This document shows, piece by piece, positions 35,982-47,356 of a stretch of DNA of 64,000 bases (the stretch's first letter is position 1; each line of letters opens with the position of its first letter). The notes under the pieces are model-generated. The model was not told where the DNA came from and ran no database searches. It saw only the letters and a program-made list of their open reading frames with translations. The DNA comes from Flaccisagitta enflata (Eukaryota; Chaetognatha; Sagittoidea; Aphragmophora). The position numbers and the translations under genes are program-made. The DNA lies in the NCBI GenBank assembly GCA_965153355.1, contig OZ231128.1:8680001-8744000 (forward strand), written 5' to 3'.

Positions 35982-36657
35982 TTGAATAATGGTCATCAAT
36001 TTTTTGGAAAATTGATGCCAAGGGTCTGGCCCGCCGTGGAGGGTTGGTCTGGTGTTGTCATTGATGGACCATGCTTGCCAATCAATCGATCCATTAGCCC
36101 CATCGGGAGAGCAATGGTAAGGAAAGGCGTGTCTAAGCCCCGTCCCAATGCCAACGAGGTTGAATTGTTTGTGTGTTAGACTGTCAAATTCACGCTTCAC
36201 CGTCGCGTCTGCCATAAAGAATCCAAGTGTCAAATCCTCTTTGTCAAAAGATGTGTTGGATGGATGGTCACATTTGGTCACAAGCCTCAGTTTCCACGGA
36301 CAACAATCACATTGAGGGCGTGTTTCTAGTGAAGATGAAAAACGCGTTTGTTCCCGTGGTACGCGATAACAGCGTGAACACATATTCAAGATTTTCAGCT
36401 GTCCCACGAGGGAGTGAGCGAAGTGAGTGAGCGAGCCCATGACAGAGCAAGCCCGTGAATGGAGCAAAGCGGAGCTAGTGAGCGGTGCGAGCGAACGAAC
36501 GTAGCGAGCGACCAAGTGGCCCTTTCAAAACGCGATTGTCTTTGACTAGAAACGCACCCTGATTATGAGATGCGTTGTTGTAGTAGATGAGCCCTTCAAA
36601 TGACGCGCAGATGGGCAAAAAAAGTAATGAAAGGAAGGTCGTATTGATAAGATTCAT
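35982..36657 (-). CDS. Same receptor gene, exon 1 with signal peptide, interrupted by a MITE
   Basis: The first ATG (36657) starts MNLINTTFLSLLFLPICASF, a typical cleavable signal peptide. The frame reaches NNASHNQ and is then broken by the 244-bp MITE at 36316-36559, which brings a stop at 36475. Beyond the MITE the coding sequence resumes as CDCCPWKLRLVTKC, with NPST-type glycosylation and cysteine-rich extracellular sequence, and runs to donor CAA|GTAAGG. Leaving out the MITE and one 3-bp duplication gives exactly 143 codons in frame, so the insertion is recent relative to the gene. As assembled, the allele would be truncated unless the MITE is spliced out or polymorphic. Confidence 0.75.
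36316..36559. mobile_element. PIF/Harbinger-like MITE inside receptor exon 1
   Basis: Inverted ends GGGCGTGTTTCTAGT (36316) and ACTAGAAACGCACCC (to 36559), flanked by the 3-bp duplication TGA (36313-36315, 36560-36562). Internal GAGTGAGCGAAGTGAGTGAG and GCGAGCGACCAAGTGGCCC recur in the copies at 17699-20273 and 54653-55245. A 3-bp duplication and G-rich ends resemble PIF/Harbinger, although TGA is not the canonical TWA. Confidence 0.88.
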
Positions 36658-38066
36658 TTTGATATATGAATAAAAGAGGTCTTGTCTGGCCAAAATGCAT
36701 ATATGAAGGAATTTGATGAAGGACGCGAAGAATTCTCAGCTTTTTGTTTCATACTTCACCCTTGGTAGAAGAAACGGAAGTCAAAGGAAATTCTTTTATT
36801 TCATCAAATGAAAACATACAAAGGAAGTGATGAAATAAAGAAAGTATGCAGCAGGAGTCGCCACTTGTATCGTGCAATTGGGCATGGCCTGTTGACCAGC
36901 ATTTGGATATACATGGTGTATTTTGGATCATCAAACCTACCTACTTATCAACCTACCTACATGGAGTATTTTGGATCATCAAATACTCCTACTTACCTAC
37001 TTATCAACCTACAATTACACCCCACTATAACGGATCCAAGAGTAATGGAAAACCGCCTTTCATGGTTTTGAAACATTGATCCCTTCATATCCATGCTTAT
37101 TTTGTCTTATATTGGTAATGATAGAAATCTGCCTTTAACAGATGAAATTTGTTGGTACCTTGATGTCCGTTTTTGGGGGTTCAACTGTACCTGATAGTAA
37201 CCTTTCAACCAACTTAGTGCTTATCTTACTACCTATGGTACACAGACAAAAAATTTTAACTTTTAACAGGTTATGGAGAGCAAGTTTGGGATGATCTTTC
37301 TATTGCTGATACCTGCTCTGTTTCTGTATGTGTCTTAGTTATGATGTTCTATAAACTACGTAGGTTCTTAAAAGAAAATGTAGAATGATTGGATATCAAC
37401 ATTTCTTTAGGGATTTCTATTTCATTGGGTAATTCCATCATTGATTGATTCTCTTGTTTATCTTAAAGCAAGAAAGAAGATTATGCAAAATAATCTAGGG
37501 CTCAATGTATGAATACAATATAGATACCATATCAATCTTCCTGCAATAACCTTGTCCAAAACGCTGCCCCCCAAAAAATTGGGAACAACTTTGAATGTGC
37601 AAATATCATCCCGGAAGCATCTTGATCACCCTTGGTAACCAATTACTAGCCTCATCAATAATTTGAAGGAGTATTCTGGTGATGATAAAGAAACCAGGGT
37701 TTGCAACTATATCAAGTTGCTTTGGTTCACAAGTGGTTAGATAAGAAATACTTTCAACAAATCTTACGTAAAGGAAGCATCTAAAACTTCTCTCCTCTAA
37801 TCCAGTGACTTACCATAAAGTCAATGACTAAAAAGCAATTGCTCTGATGAGACTACACTCTTTTTGTTGGTTCATAAGAACATCAGGCTTGAAATCTTGA
37901 AAAAAATTTAAGAACACGTTAAGAACATTGAAAGACTTCGCTTCAGGTTGGAAACATTTTTTGACCACTAAAACCAGTCACCGCGAACAGAGATTCACAC
38001 AAGTTAGAATTTTCTATTTTTGAAATGTACTTGTCAGAACAGAATACTGTAATGTGAATTATAACA
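36658..38066. other. 5' flank of the receptor gene; no further gene seen
   Basis: Two copies of a ~50-bp segment with TATTTTGGATCATCAAA and CTACCTACTTATCAACCTAC lie at 36918-37015. No obvious TATA box was identified. The rest shows no supported frame. Confidence 0.5.
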
Positions 38067-38254
38067 TACAGTATGATTTTTTACATTTGTAATATTCTAT
38101 GACGATGTAACTCAAAGAGTTGTTGAGATAATTGAATTCTGAAAAAGGTTTCTGAAAGATAATGGAAATGCACTTTATGATGTGTAATTCCAGAAATTTT
38201 TTAAAAAAATTTCATCCCTTTGACGCATGAAGAAGTGTTGATCAAAATCAGCAA

Positions 38255-38465
38255 AACAAGGCCGGATACACAGCTACCCTAGTCTCGTGCGGATGGGCAG
38301 AAGAAGTGCTGGAGAAGGTCTCTAGGGCATCTGGGCAGGGGCTGTATGCTCAAAAAGCTCAAAAACGCCGAAAAAGTAAAAAGGGGACCAACCTACCAAC
38401 CAACCGACCAACCGACAGACCGACGGACCAACATAGCGGGGTGTAGAGCCGTGTAGCATGCGGCT
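38255..38465 (-). mobile_element. HEL-A short copy
   Basis: Reverse orientation: AACAAGGCCGGATACACAGC at the left, (GGAC/CCAA)n, then AGCGGGGTGTAGAG and a diverged hairpin ending CGGCT. 211 bp. Confidence 0.88.
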
Positions 38466-39001
38466 AAAAACGCCATTTTTTAAGGTTCTTTGCTGAACAG
38501 TTTTCTTTAAATCGCTTTTATTTCTTAACAAATTGAGCTGCAGATATCAGATTGGTCTCAAATTAAAGCTATTTTGCAGTAGTTTCTAGAAATACAAAGA
38601 AGGAAACTTTTTTTCAATGGTACATCACACGAGGCACATAGGGAATTAGTTTTTTGATGGAAATCTTGATCAAGAGTTGGTTCATGGTTCACCAAACTGT
38701 CTAAGATATCAAAAGAGCATTTCAACTCAAGTAGTTCCAAAAACTGCTTCAAATTACCTTTCATTTGAGACGAATCTGGGGTCAGTAGCTCAAACCGTTT
38801 AGAAATGAGAGCAATTTAAAGAGAAACATTCAAATTGTCATCTTTTTGCAAAGAAATGATTTGGATATGTTGACTGCTGGATCCGCATGATTTCAATGGA
38901 TTAATTTATGGACAAAAATTCTAGAAGTGACACATCCTAAAATATACTTCCATAATCTTTCAAGAACTTTTTCCAGAACTTCATTACGTCCACTACTTTT
39001 T

Positions 39002-40616
39002 AGTCGCGTGCACGCGACTCTACAACCCGCTCCGTCGGTCGGTCCGTCCGTCGGTCCGTCGGTCGGTAACACTTTGCTTTTTTTCGTCTTTTTGGGTCGT
39101 CTGGAATTATTTTGAGTCATTTTTTTGTTGTTTTTGGGAATTCTTGGTTGCTTTTAGTCATTTTTTGTTATTTTTGGTCATTTTTGGTCATTTTGGTCAT
39201 TTTGGTGATTTTGGTGATTTTGGTCATTTTTGGTCATTTTTGGTCATTTTTTACCATTTTTGATCATTTTTGATTATTTTTGGTCATTTCTGGTCATTTT
39301 TGGTCGTTTTGGTCATTTTGATCATTTTGGTGATTTTGGACATTTTTGGTCATTTTTGATCATTTTTGATTATTTTTGGTCATTTTTGGTCATTTTTGGC
39401 CATTTATGGTCATTTATGGTCATTTTTGGTCATTTTTGGTCGTTTTGGTCATTTTGGTCATTTTGATCAATTTGGTCATTTTAGGTCATTTTTGATCATT
39501 TTTGGCCATTTCTGATCATTTTTTGTCATTTTTGGCCATTTGGCCATTTTGATCATTTTTGATCATTTTGGTCTTTTTTGGTCATTTTGGTGATTTTGGT
39601 GATTTTGGTCATTTTTGGTCATTTTTGGTCATTTTTGGTCATTTTTGATCATTTTCGATCATTTTTGATCATTTTTGGTCATTTTCGGTCATTTTTGGTC
39701 ATTTTTGATCATTTTGGTCATTTTTGATCATTTTTGATCATTTTTGATCATTTTTATCATTTTTGGTCATTATGGTCATTTTGGTCAATTTTGGTCATTT
39801 TTTGTCATTTTTGATCATTTTTGTCATTTTTGGTCATTATGGTCATTTTGGTCATTTTTGGTCATTTTTGGTCATTTTGGTCTTTTTGGTCATTAATGGT
39901 CATTTTTGGTCATTTTTGGTCATTTTGGTCATTTTGATCATTTTTGGTCATTTTTGGTCATTTTTGGTCATTTTTAGTCATTTTGGTCATTTTGGTCATT
40001 TTTGGTCATTTTGGTCTTTTTGGTCATTTTTGGTCATTAATGGTCATTTTTGGTCATTTTTGGTCATTTTGGTCATTTTGGTCATTTTTGGTCATTTTTG
40101 GTCAGTTTTGGTCATTTTTGGTCATTTTTAGTCAAGTCTGCTGGTGTAAGTCTGCTGGTTGAAGTCTGCTGGCTTAAGTTTGCTGGTTGAAGTCTGCTGG
40201 TTGAAGTCTGCTGGTTAAAGTCAGCTGGTTAAAGTCTGGTGGGTAAAGTCTGATGGTTAAAGTCTGCTGGTTTAAATCTGCTGGTTTAAATCTGCTGGTT
40301 TAAGTCTGCTGGTTAAAATCTAATGGGTTAAGTCTGCTGGTTTAAGTCTGCTGGTTTAAATCTGCTGGTTTAGGTCTGGTTAAGGTCTGGTTTAGGTCTG
40401 ATTTAGGTCTGGTTTAGGTCTGGTTTCGGTCTGGTTTGAGTCTGGTTCAATTCTGGTTTGAGTCTGGTTTGAGTCTGGTTTGAGTCTGGTTTGATTCTGG
40501 TTTGGGTCTGGTTTGGGTTGCGTTTAAGTCTGATTTTCGATAAAAAGATACAAAAAGGAGTCAGGTCAGTTCAGTTATTTTTGTCCTGCACGCGACTTAT
40601 AGGTGTTGGCCTTGTT
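39002..40616 (+). mobile_element. HEL-A long copy, complete
   Basis: Perfect hairpin AGTCGCGTGCACGCGACT, CTCTACAACCCGCT and a (GTCG/GTCC)n run. A ~1-kb array of 9-11-bp GGTCATTTTT units follows (39160-40130), then a 15-bp AAGTCTGCTGGTTTA array (40130-40375), an 11-bp GTCTGGTTTGA array (40375-40515), a unique block and the terminus GCACGCGACT plus ATAGGTGTTGGCCTTGTT. Inserted in a T run with no duplication visible against the opposite arm of the host foldback. Confidence 0.93.
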
Positions 40617-40666
40617 TGAGTTACGTCGTCATATAATATTACAAATGAGAAAAATCATACTGTATA

Positions 40667-41020
40667 CTTTACTACTTAAAACATGTTTTCTACTTTATAC
40701 ATGAAATCGTTGGTATCAGATTAAGAACGTTTTAAGAACATTCAAAACTCAAAACAGGCTTAAGTTTCAGAACATTGAATGCTTGTTCCAAAACATGAAT
40801 TTTTCTAAAATAAAAGTATAACATCTCTGATGACAAAGTTTTCTTCTCAGTGGTTATTCCAAGAATAAAAAAGAAACTAATGATAATACGTATATGAAGA
40901 ATAAGATTATATTTTGCAAATATTTGCATTTTCTTTCTGAACAGTGCGTCTCAACAAGATTCTGGTAAGCAGTGCAGAAAGATCCGTGTGGAAAATACAA
41001 GTGACGCAGGGTCAAAATAT
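40667..41020. other. No gene seen
   Basis: AT-rich. A block with AAGAACGTTTTAAGAACATT near 40727 resembles one near 37915 on the other side of the foldback. Confidence 0.5.
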
Positions 41021-41209
41021 TGTTGCGGACGGGTGGGCAGGGGCATCCAACGCCCATCCACACCCATACCCATCCCCAACATACACAAAAAGTATAAAAG
41101 ACGCTCGTTTCAACTTTTGCACTTTTCAATTCGATGACCATGGACCAACGGACCAACGGACCAACGGACAGATGGACAAAGCCGCTTATAGAGTTGCGTG
41201 TCCGCGACT
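41021..41209 (-). mobile_element. HEL-A copy, variant hairpin, diverged 3' end
   Basis: Reverse-strand hairpin AGTCGCGGACACGCAACT ends at 41209, then CTCTATAAGCGGCTTTGTCC and (GTTGGTCC)n. GTTGCGGACGGGTGGGCAGG marks the 3' side; the final CCGGCCTTGTT is lost. Confidence 0.8.
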
Positions 41210-41304
41210 AATAATCTTAAGAGTTATCTACATTCAGAATGCAACAGGACGGAAGTAACAGACAATAACCTATTGTTTTTCGAGAATGTATCTGCAAAGT
41301 TTTG

Positions 41305-41423
41305 CATAATTGCTCCTGCCCAAATTCCTTGTCAGCCGTTCTATCATACCCATCCCCATCCCTACCCATCCCCCCCACTCAATCCGCGCGCAACTTTGGT
41401 AGTTGTCTAGCAAGCCTTATTAT
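41305..41423 (+). mobile_element. HEL-A-like 3' end fragment
   Basis: GCTCCTGCCCAAAT, CCATCCCC-type repeats, CGCGCGCAACTTTGGTAG and a diverged AGCAAGCCTTATT end, matching the 3' half of short copies. Confidence 0.6.
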
Positions 41424-41529
41424 TCAATAATAGGGTAGAGATGGAAAAAAGCCCTTTTATTCAACATGTAGGTGAGTTTCTTGGAAATCGAAATTGTACT
41501 TTTTCTTGGCGAAAAATGAATGAGAAAAC

Positions 41530-41634
41530 TCAGTCACACGCACAGAAGCACACGGACACACACAGACACACACACAGACACAGACACACATACAGACACA
41601 CACACAGACACACACACAGACACACAGACACACA

Positions 41635-41725
<91 letters not shown>

Positions 41726-41820
41726 TCTCTCTTTCTTTCTCTTTCTCTCTCTCTTTCTCTTTCTCTCTCTCTCTCTCACTCCCTTTCTCTCTCTCTCTCT
41801 CACTCCCTTTCTCTCTCATT
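41530..41820 (+). repeat. (AC)n then (TC)n compound microsatellite
   Basis: CACACAGACA variants (41530-41635), pure CA (41636-41722), then CTCTCTTTCT (41723-41820). Confidence 0.97.
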
Positions 41821-42104
41821 CATTTTTTTCTTTCTCTTTTTCTTCTGGTGTCTGGAAAATGGTTTTTTGATGATGACAAAAGACAAAAACTGCGAGTAAG
41901 ATCCCAAATGCTGGCAATTGTGACAGGAGGCGCTCAAACGCGCAGAAACACCGCTGAGTGAGACAAAACGTCAAAGACGAGAAGAAACAAAAGAAAATGA
42001 GAGAAAAGGGGAAAAATGAAGAAGAACATAATTCTGGAAGAACACAACCAAGAGACTTCATCCTCCATATGCTTCTCTGTATATATGCTGAATGCTGCTC
42101 AACG
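41821..42104. other. No gene seen
   Basis: Purine-rich, no supported feature. Confidence 0.5.
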
Positions 42105-42791
42105 CGTCATTTCGGTCCGTTGCGTTGGTCGGTCAGTCAGTCGTTACGTCATCGGATTTTTTTTTCAGTAAGGGCCTCTCTGGATATCAAGCGCTACTTA
42201 ACATCAACGCCCATATCCGTCGGTGCATCTTTTTTTTTATCCGCGTGGTAAGTCTGGTTTTAGTCTGGTTTATGCCTGGTTTAAGTATGGTTTAAGTATG
42301 GTTTTAATCTGGTCTAAGTCTGGTTTAAGTCTGGTTTGAGTCTGGTTTGAGTCTGGTTTGAGTCTGGTTTGAGTCTGGTTTGAGTCTGGTTTAAGTCTGG
42401 TTTGAGTCTGGCTTGAGTCTGGTTTAAGTCTGGTTTAAGTCTGGTTCATGTCTGATTTATGTCTGGTTCAGGTCTGGTTAAGGTCTGGTTTAGGTCTGGT
42501 TAAGGTCTGGTTTACGTCTGGTTTATGTCTGGTTTATGTCTGGTTCAGGTCTGGTTTAGGTCTGGTTTTGGTCTGGTTTAGGTCTGGTTTAATTCTGGTT
42601 TGAGTCTGGTTTGAGTCTGGTTTGAGTCTGGTTTGAGTCTGGTTTGAGTCTGGTTTGAGTCTGGTTTGAATCTGGTTTGGGTCTGGTTTGGGTCTGGTTT
42701 AAGTCTGATTTTTGATAAAAAGATACAATGAGGAGTCAGGTCAGTTCAGTTATTTTTGTCCTGCACGCGACTTATAGGTGTTAGCCTTGTT
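42105..42791 (+). mobile_element. HEL-A long copy, diverged 5' end
   Basis: A degenerate GTCC/GGTCGGTCAGTCAGTCG run near 42115-42145 may be the remains of the 5' part. A clear 11-bp GTCTGGTTTGA array occupies 42250-42700. The block around GATAAAAAGATACAATGAGG and the terminus GCACGCGACT plus ATAGGTGTTAGCCTTGTT end it at 42791. The hairpin is not recognisable. Confidence 0.8.
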
Positions 42792-43199
42792 TTATTGCGA
42801 GAAACTATTTCAGAGCGGAGTTATATCAATCAAGCTTGCGTATGGGTTTGATAGAACATGTATGAGAGACAACCTAAATATGTTCAGATGTCGCATCGTT
42901 GCTCAGTTGATCTTGTTTCAATTGTTCCTTTATTTCTCATATCTCTCTCTTTGTCTCATTTTACTTTATTTCTCATATCTTTATCTTTGTCTCGGGCTTG
43001 TTTCAAATGTGCCTCAGTAAGACTTGCAGTTGAAGCTTTCAATTATTTTCTCGTTAGTTGTTTTTTTCTTTACATTTATTCACATAACACGCAAATGTGT
43101 ATCCCATTTTGTCCATACATTCATCCATCCAACGGTTGGTAGGTCTGTCCATTTTTTGGTCACACTTTTACTTTATTGATGCAAGGTAGTTTTACAAAA
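42792..43199. other. No gene seen; two units of a ~36-bp pyrimidine repeat
   Basis: TTTATTTCTCATATCTCTCT units at about 42928-42995 match the array at 48012-48460. Confidence 0.6.
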
Positions 43200-43374
43200 A
43201 ACAAGGCCGGATACACGGCTACCCCAGTCGCGTGCAGGTGGGCAGGGGCCATAATTGAGGTAAGTGGAAAATTTGGGCAGGAGCAATAAGGCCAAAACCC
43301 CCATTAATGCCGAAAAAGTTAAGTGTGACGGAAGGACCGACGGACAGACGGACGGACCAACAAAGCACGCGACT
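43200..43374 (-). mobile_element. HEL-A short copy with half of the hairpin lost
   Basis: Reverse orientation: AACAAGGCCGGATACACGGC, internal AGTCGCGTGC, (GGAC)n, ending GCACGCGACT. The second half of the hairpin and the CTCTACAACCCGC block are deleted. Confidence 0.88.
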
Positions 43375-43384
43375 AAAAATAAAA

Positions 43385-43502
43385 ATGCATTTGAATTTGT
43401 ATACAAAGTGCATTTGTATACAAAGTGCATTTGTATACAAAGTGCATTTGTATACAAAGTACATTTGTATACAAAGTGCGTTTGAATTTGTAGACAAAGT
43501 CG
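43385..43502 (+). repeat. 17-bp repeat with a perfect TTTGTATACAAA palindrome
   Basis: About six units of TGCATTTGTATACAAAG, the outer ones carrying an inserted GAATT. Each unit can form a 6-bp-stem cruciform. Confidence 0.95.
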
Positions 43503-43614
43503 TTATTTTAAGTTGCTATCAACCATTAGAAACCAAGTAAAATTTGTCATCAAGGTTAATCCGAGAAAATGTAGTTTCAGCTTATGATGACATCACGTTA
43601 AAAAAAATCATGTT

Positions 43615-43805
43615 AGTGATTTTATTCATATTAGTCACTTAAGTCATTTTAGTCATTTAAGTCATTTACGTCATTTACGTCATTTTAGTCATTTTAGTCA
43701 TTTTAGTCATTTTAGCCATTTTAGTCAATAAAGTCATTAAAGTCATTTTAGTAATTACAGTCATTTTAGTCATTTCAATTCGGTCATTTTAGTCAATCAA
43801 TTTTG
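43615..43805 (+). repeat. AGTCATTTT minisatellite
   Basis: About 20 units of 9 bp. The same unit type fills long HEL-A copies at 39160, 48730 and 49510, so this may be a solo HEL-A-derived array. Confidence 0.85.
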
Positions 43806-43949
43806 ATAGAATCAGATAAGAATCTATCAATCGCCATTCACACACGTTGACCTGAATATCCTTTCCTCCTTTGTGTGCCTTTTCATTATTTCTGTCTTGA
43901 ATGGTTCCACCCCGCTGTAACGACTCCGAGAGTAAAGAAAATCCGCCTT

Positions 43950-44215
43950 TAGCGGATCCAACCATGTCATGTCTCTGAAACAGACTAATAAAGGCAAATG
44001 TGCCAGTGACTTGGCTTTATTTTATTTTTGTCAATGATATGAATCTGTCCTAATGTAATTGAGTAATCATGACACGGAGTTATGCGTGTCGACACAAGAA
44101 ATACTGAGCAATTTTGACACAATCATATCATTGGCAAAAATAAAATACAGCCAAGTTACTCGCACTTTTGCCTTTATTTGTTTGTTTCAGAGACATGACA
44201 TGGTGGAATCCGCTA
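43950..44215. mobile_element. Short foldback MITE, TA-flanked
   Basis: TAGCGGATCCAACCATGTCA on the left mirrors TGACATGGTGGAATCCGCTA on the right. The arms include TCATGTCTCTGAAACA and its mirror, and TTGGCTTTATTTTATTTTTG versus CAAAAATAAAATACAGCCAA. About 265 bp. A diverged relative of the outer sequence may lie at 37018-37140. Confidence 0.8.
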
Positions 44216-44229
44216 TAGAAACTCTTTTT

Positions 44230-44735
44230 GGGCAGGGGTCGATGACCTATGCTTCCACACATATGGGGGACTTCTCCTCCTTCTTCTTCTCCTCCTACGT
44301 CCCCCCCTCTTCTGACTCAGATCCTAGTCTCAAGGCCAAAGTCAAAGCCTTGAGGCCCAGATCCCATCCTTGAAGCCCAAATCCTAGCCTTGAAGCCCAA
44401 CTCCTAGCCTTGAAACCCCAAGACTGGGATTTGGGCCTCAAGGCTGGGGTTTGGGCCTCAAGGCTGGGATTTGGGCCTCAAGGCTGAGATTTGGGCCTCA
44501 TGGCTGAGATTTAGGCCTCAAGTCTAGGATTTGAGCCTTGGGGCTAGGATCTGAGTCAGGGGGGAAGGATGGAGTAGAAGAAGAAGAAGGAGGAGGAGGA
44601 GAAAATCCCCCATATATGTGTGAAAGCATAGATCATCGACCTCATCGACGCCGCTGCCCTGCTCCCTCCCGCAACTTCAACCACAACCTACTTAAGCAGG
44701 GCACGGGTACCGCTGACCATCTTACGACTATTTCT
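44230..44735 (+). mobile_element. HEL-B copy b
   Basis: Begins GGGCAGGGGTCGATGACC after a T run. The internal mirror GGTCGATGACC-like block returns near 44632-44655 with GCCGCTGCCCTGCT. CTCCTTCTTCTT/AAGAAGGAGG arms replace the (GTCC)n. The centre is the GGGATTTGGGCCTCAAGGCT minisatellite (44340-44560), and the 3' block is AAGCAGGGCACGGGTACCGC plus TGACCATCTTACGAC. The 3' end is approximate. Confidence 0.72.
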
Positions 44736-45960
44736 TCCTAAGTATGAACTTACGTTGCACAGACGTAAGCAGGCTTTTCACATTAAGGGCTCTTTTTGTC
44801 ACATTCTAACTTCTCCATAAGACATCATGAAAAATCTGGTGCCGTTTGCTATTCAAGAGAGGTCAAAACTGAAATTTTTTTTTCTCCAAATTTGACTTTT
44901 TCTAGTAATAAAATATGTTACCACGACTGATTTAGTAAAAAAACAATGCGAATTTGTTCTCCCAAAAAAAAGAAGTTATAAATGATTATGTAAAACATAG
45001 AGAATTTCCCTAAATTATCTCTCAATTTAGCATTACTTGTGTTGCCCTAAATTTTAAATTCGCATGGAAAATCAAAAAATGAAAAAACCAAGAACATCAG
45101 ACTCGAGCAAAATATCATAGTAAAGATCTGATGTTTTTGAAAATGCGATTTTTTTCTTGATTAAGCCGTAATAAAATTTAGGGGACCAAACATATATCTT
45201 TCAAAAAACGTAAAAAACTCATTTTTTGACAAAAAAATCAACAAAAACCATACTTCCTGTTGTTCAATTCCTATGAAATTTGATATGCATACAGCTGAGC
45301 GCGTCCCCTAACTACAGTAAAAATTTCATGGAGCTGCTCCAACAGGAAGATAGGTAACTAGGGAATCAAAGTTGTCCTATAGAAAATTTCCTCTTTTTTT
45401 TCTCAATTGACAGTTGACTTGTTTTTTTTTAGTAAGTGTTTAAGATACTAATATCAAAGCCTGTCAGAATTTCTGTATGTTATGTTTGGGCATATCAGTT
45501 GATAACCCTCATGAAATCAATCAAAATTGATTACTTTATTACGATTTAACTACACCAAAGTTTAAATTCAGAATTTTTTCTTCTCTGTTTTTAGGGTTTA
45601 TTGGTGCTGCTTTTTACTTTGAGATACATTTCTGGGCATCAACCCACGCCAAGTGGCTTTTTTTCTTCAAAGAGGCCTATGTTGGGATGTTGTGGGGAAA
45701 AAATGATTTTTTGTGCAATCCAAAATTTGAGTTTTAAAGCTTTACAACAGTGTCAAAGAGCTTGAATAAGAAACAAATAAATACTCTAGATCATGTCATA
45801 AACGATTTAATGCGAATGAGTTATGGCATATTTGCGTCCTTAGAAGCGCAGACCTGTACCTTTATGACCTCTTATGCACGTTTATGACCTCTTATATGAG
45901 GCACGCTCATGAATGAACGTGCTCAGGTAAGGACCAGGATGAGCCAGACCCATTATCATT
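44736..45960. other. No gene seen
   Basis: AT-rich intergenic sequence. 45060-45160 contains a short inverted repeat (ACATCAGACTC / AGATCTGATGT) like that at 33050-33130. Confidence 0.5.
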
Positions 45961-45961
45961 C

Positions 45962-46603
<642 letters not shown>

Positions 46604-46642
46604 TCCCTCTATCTCTGATGTCTCATTTTCCTTTACTTTTTT

Positions 46643-47325
46643 GGGCAGCGGCCCCGAAGGGGACAAAGTCCAGTAGAACACAGTGGGATTTTCGTTCGTC
46701 CTTCCGTCCTTCCGTCCGTTCGTCCCCCCCAGGCCCTCTCAGGCCTGAAATCCACCCTCTCAGGCCTGAAATCTGCCCTCTCAGGCCTTGAATCTGCCCT
46801 CTCGACCCCTTAATCTGCCCTCTCAGGCCTGAAATCTGCCCTCTCAGGCCTGAAATCTGCCCTCTCAGTCCTTAAATCTACCCTCTCAGGCCTGAAATCT
46901 GCCCTCTCAGGCCTGAAATCTGCCCTCTCAGGTCTGAAATCTGCCCTCTCAGGCCTGAAATCTGCCCTCTTAGGCCTAAAATCTGCCCTTTCAGACCTGA
47001 AATCTGCCCTCTCAGGCCTGAAATCTGCCCTCTCAGGCCTGAAATCTGCCCTCTCAGATTCAGAGCCTGAGAGGGCAGATTTCAAACTTGAGAGGGTAGA
47101 TTTCAGGCCTGAGAGGGTAGATTTCAAGCCTGAGAGAGCAGATTTCAGGCCTGAGAGAGCCTAGGGGGGACGGATGGACGGACGGACGAACGAAAGTCCC
47201 CCTGTGTTCTACAGGACTTCGTCCCCTTTGGGGCCCCTGCCCTGCTTCCTCTTACTCCAATTCAAAATCATGAAAAGCAGGGCAACGGGTATCGCTGACC
47301 ACATATTGCCCTTGGGCGACCTGTT
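46643..47325 (+). mobile_element. HEL-B copy c, complete
   Basis: 5' terminus GGGCAGCGGCCCCGAAGGGG, AGTCCAGTAGAACACAGTGG and (GTCC)n. A 21-bp CAGGCCTGAAATCTGCCCTCT array (46735-47060) follows and inverts near 47065. Then (GGAC)n, the mirror of the 5' end (CCCCTGTGTTCTACAGGACT, CCCCTTTGGGGCC), TGCCCTGCTT, AAGCAGGGCAACGGGTATCG, and hairpin GCCCTTGGGC before GACCTGTT. Confidence 0.88.
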
Positions 47326-47356
47326 ATGTTTTTATCTTTGTCTCAGTTCCCTTTTT

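Larger units (their letters stand above)
38067..40666. mobile_element. Foldback MITE, TA-flanked, CAGTATGAT ends (copy 2), split by two HEL-A copies
   Basis: Left end TACAGTATGATTTTT at 38067; right end AATCATACTGTA finishing at 40665. Inside, GAGCTGCAGATATCAGATTGG (38530-38550) mirrors ACGAATCTGGGGTCAGTAGC (38770-38790). HEL-A insertions at 38255-38465 and 39002-40616 interrupt the arms. After the second, the arm resumes with GAGTTACGTCGTCATATAAT, which mirrors ATGACGATGTAACTC on the left. Without the insertions it is about 770 bp, like the copies at 21884 and 51425. Confidence 0.85.

Noticed and set aside
35880-36515. A single 211-codon minus-strand protein starting at 36515
   Set aside because: Its first ~67 codons are MITE sequence and its last ones read through the GTAAGG donor; only the middle is receptor exon 1.
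39002-39030. HEL-A hairpin as a terminator or tRNA-like structure
   Set aside because: It recurs at element ends across the window in both orientations, and no cloverleaf or A/B box could be drawn.
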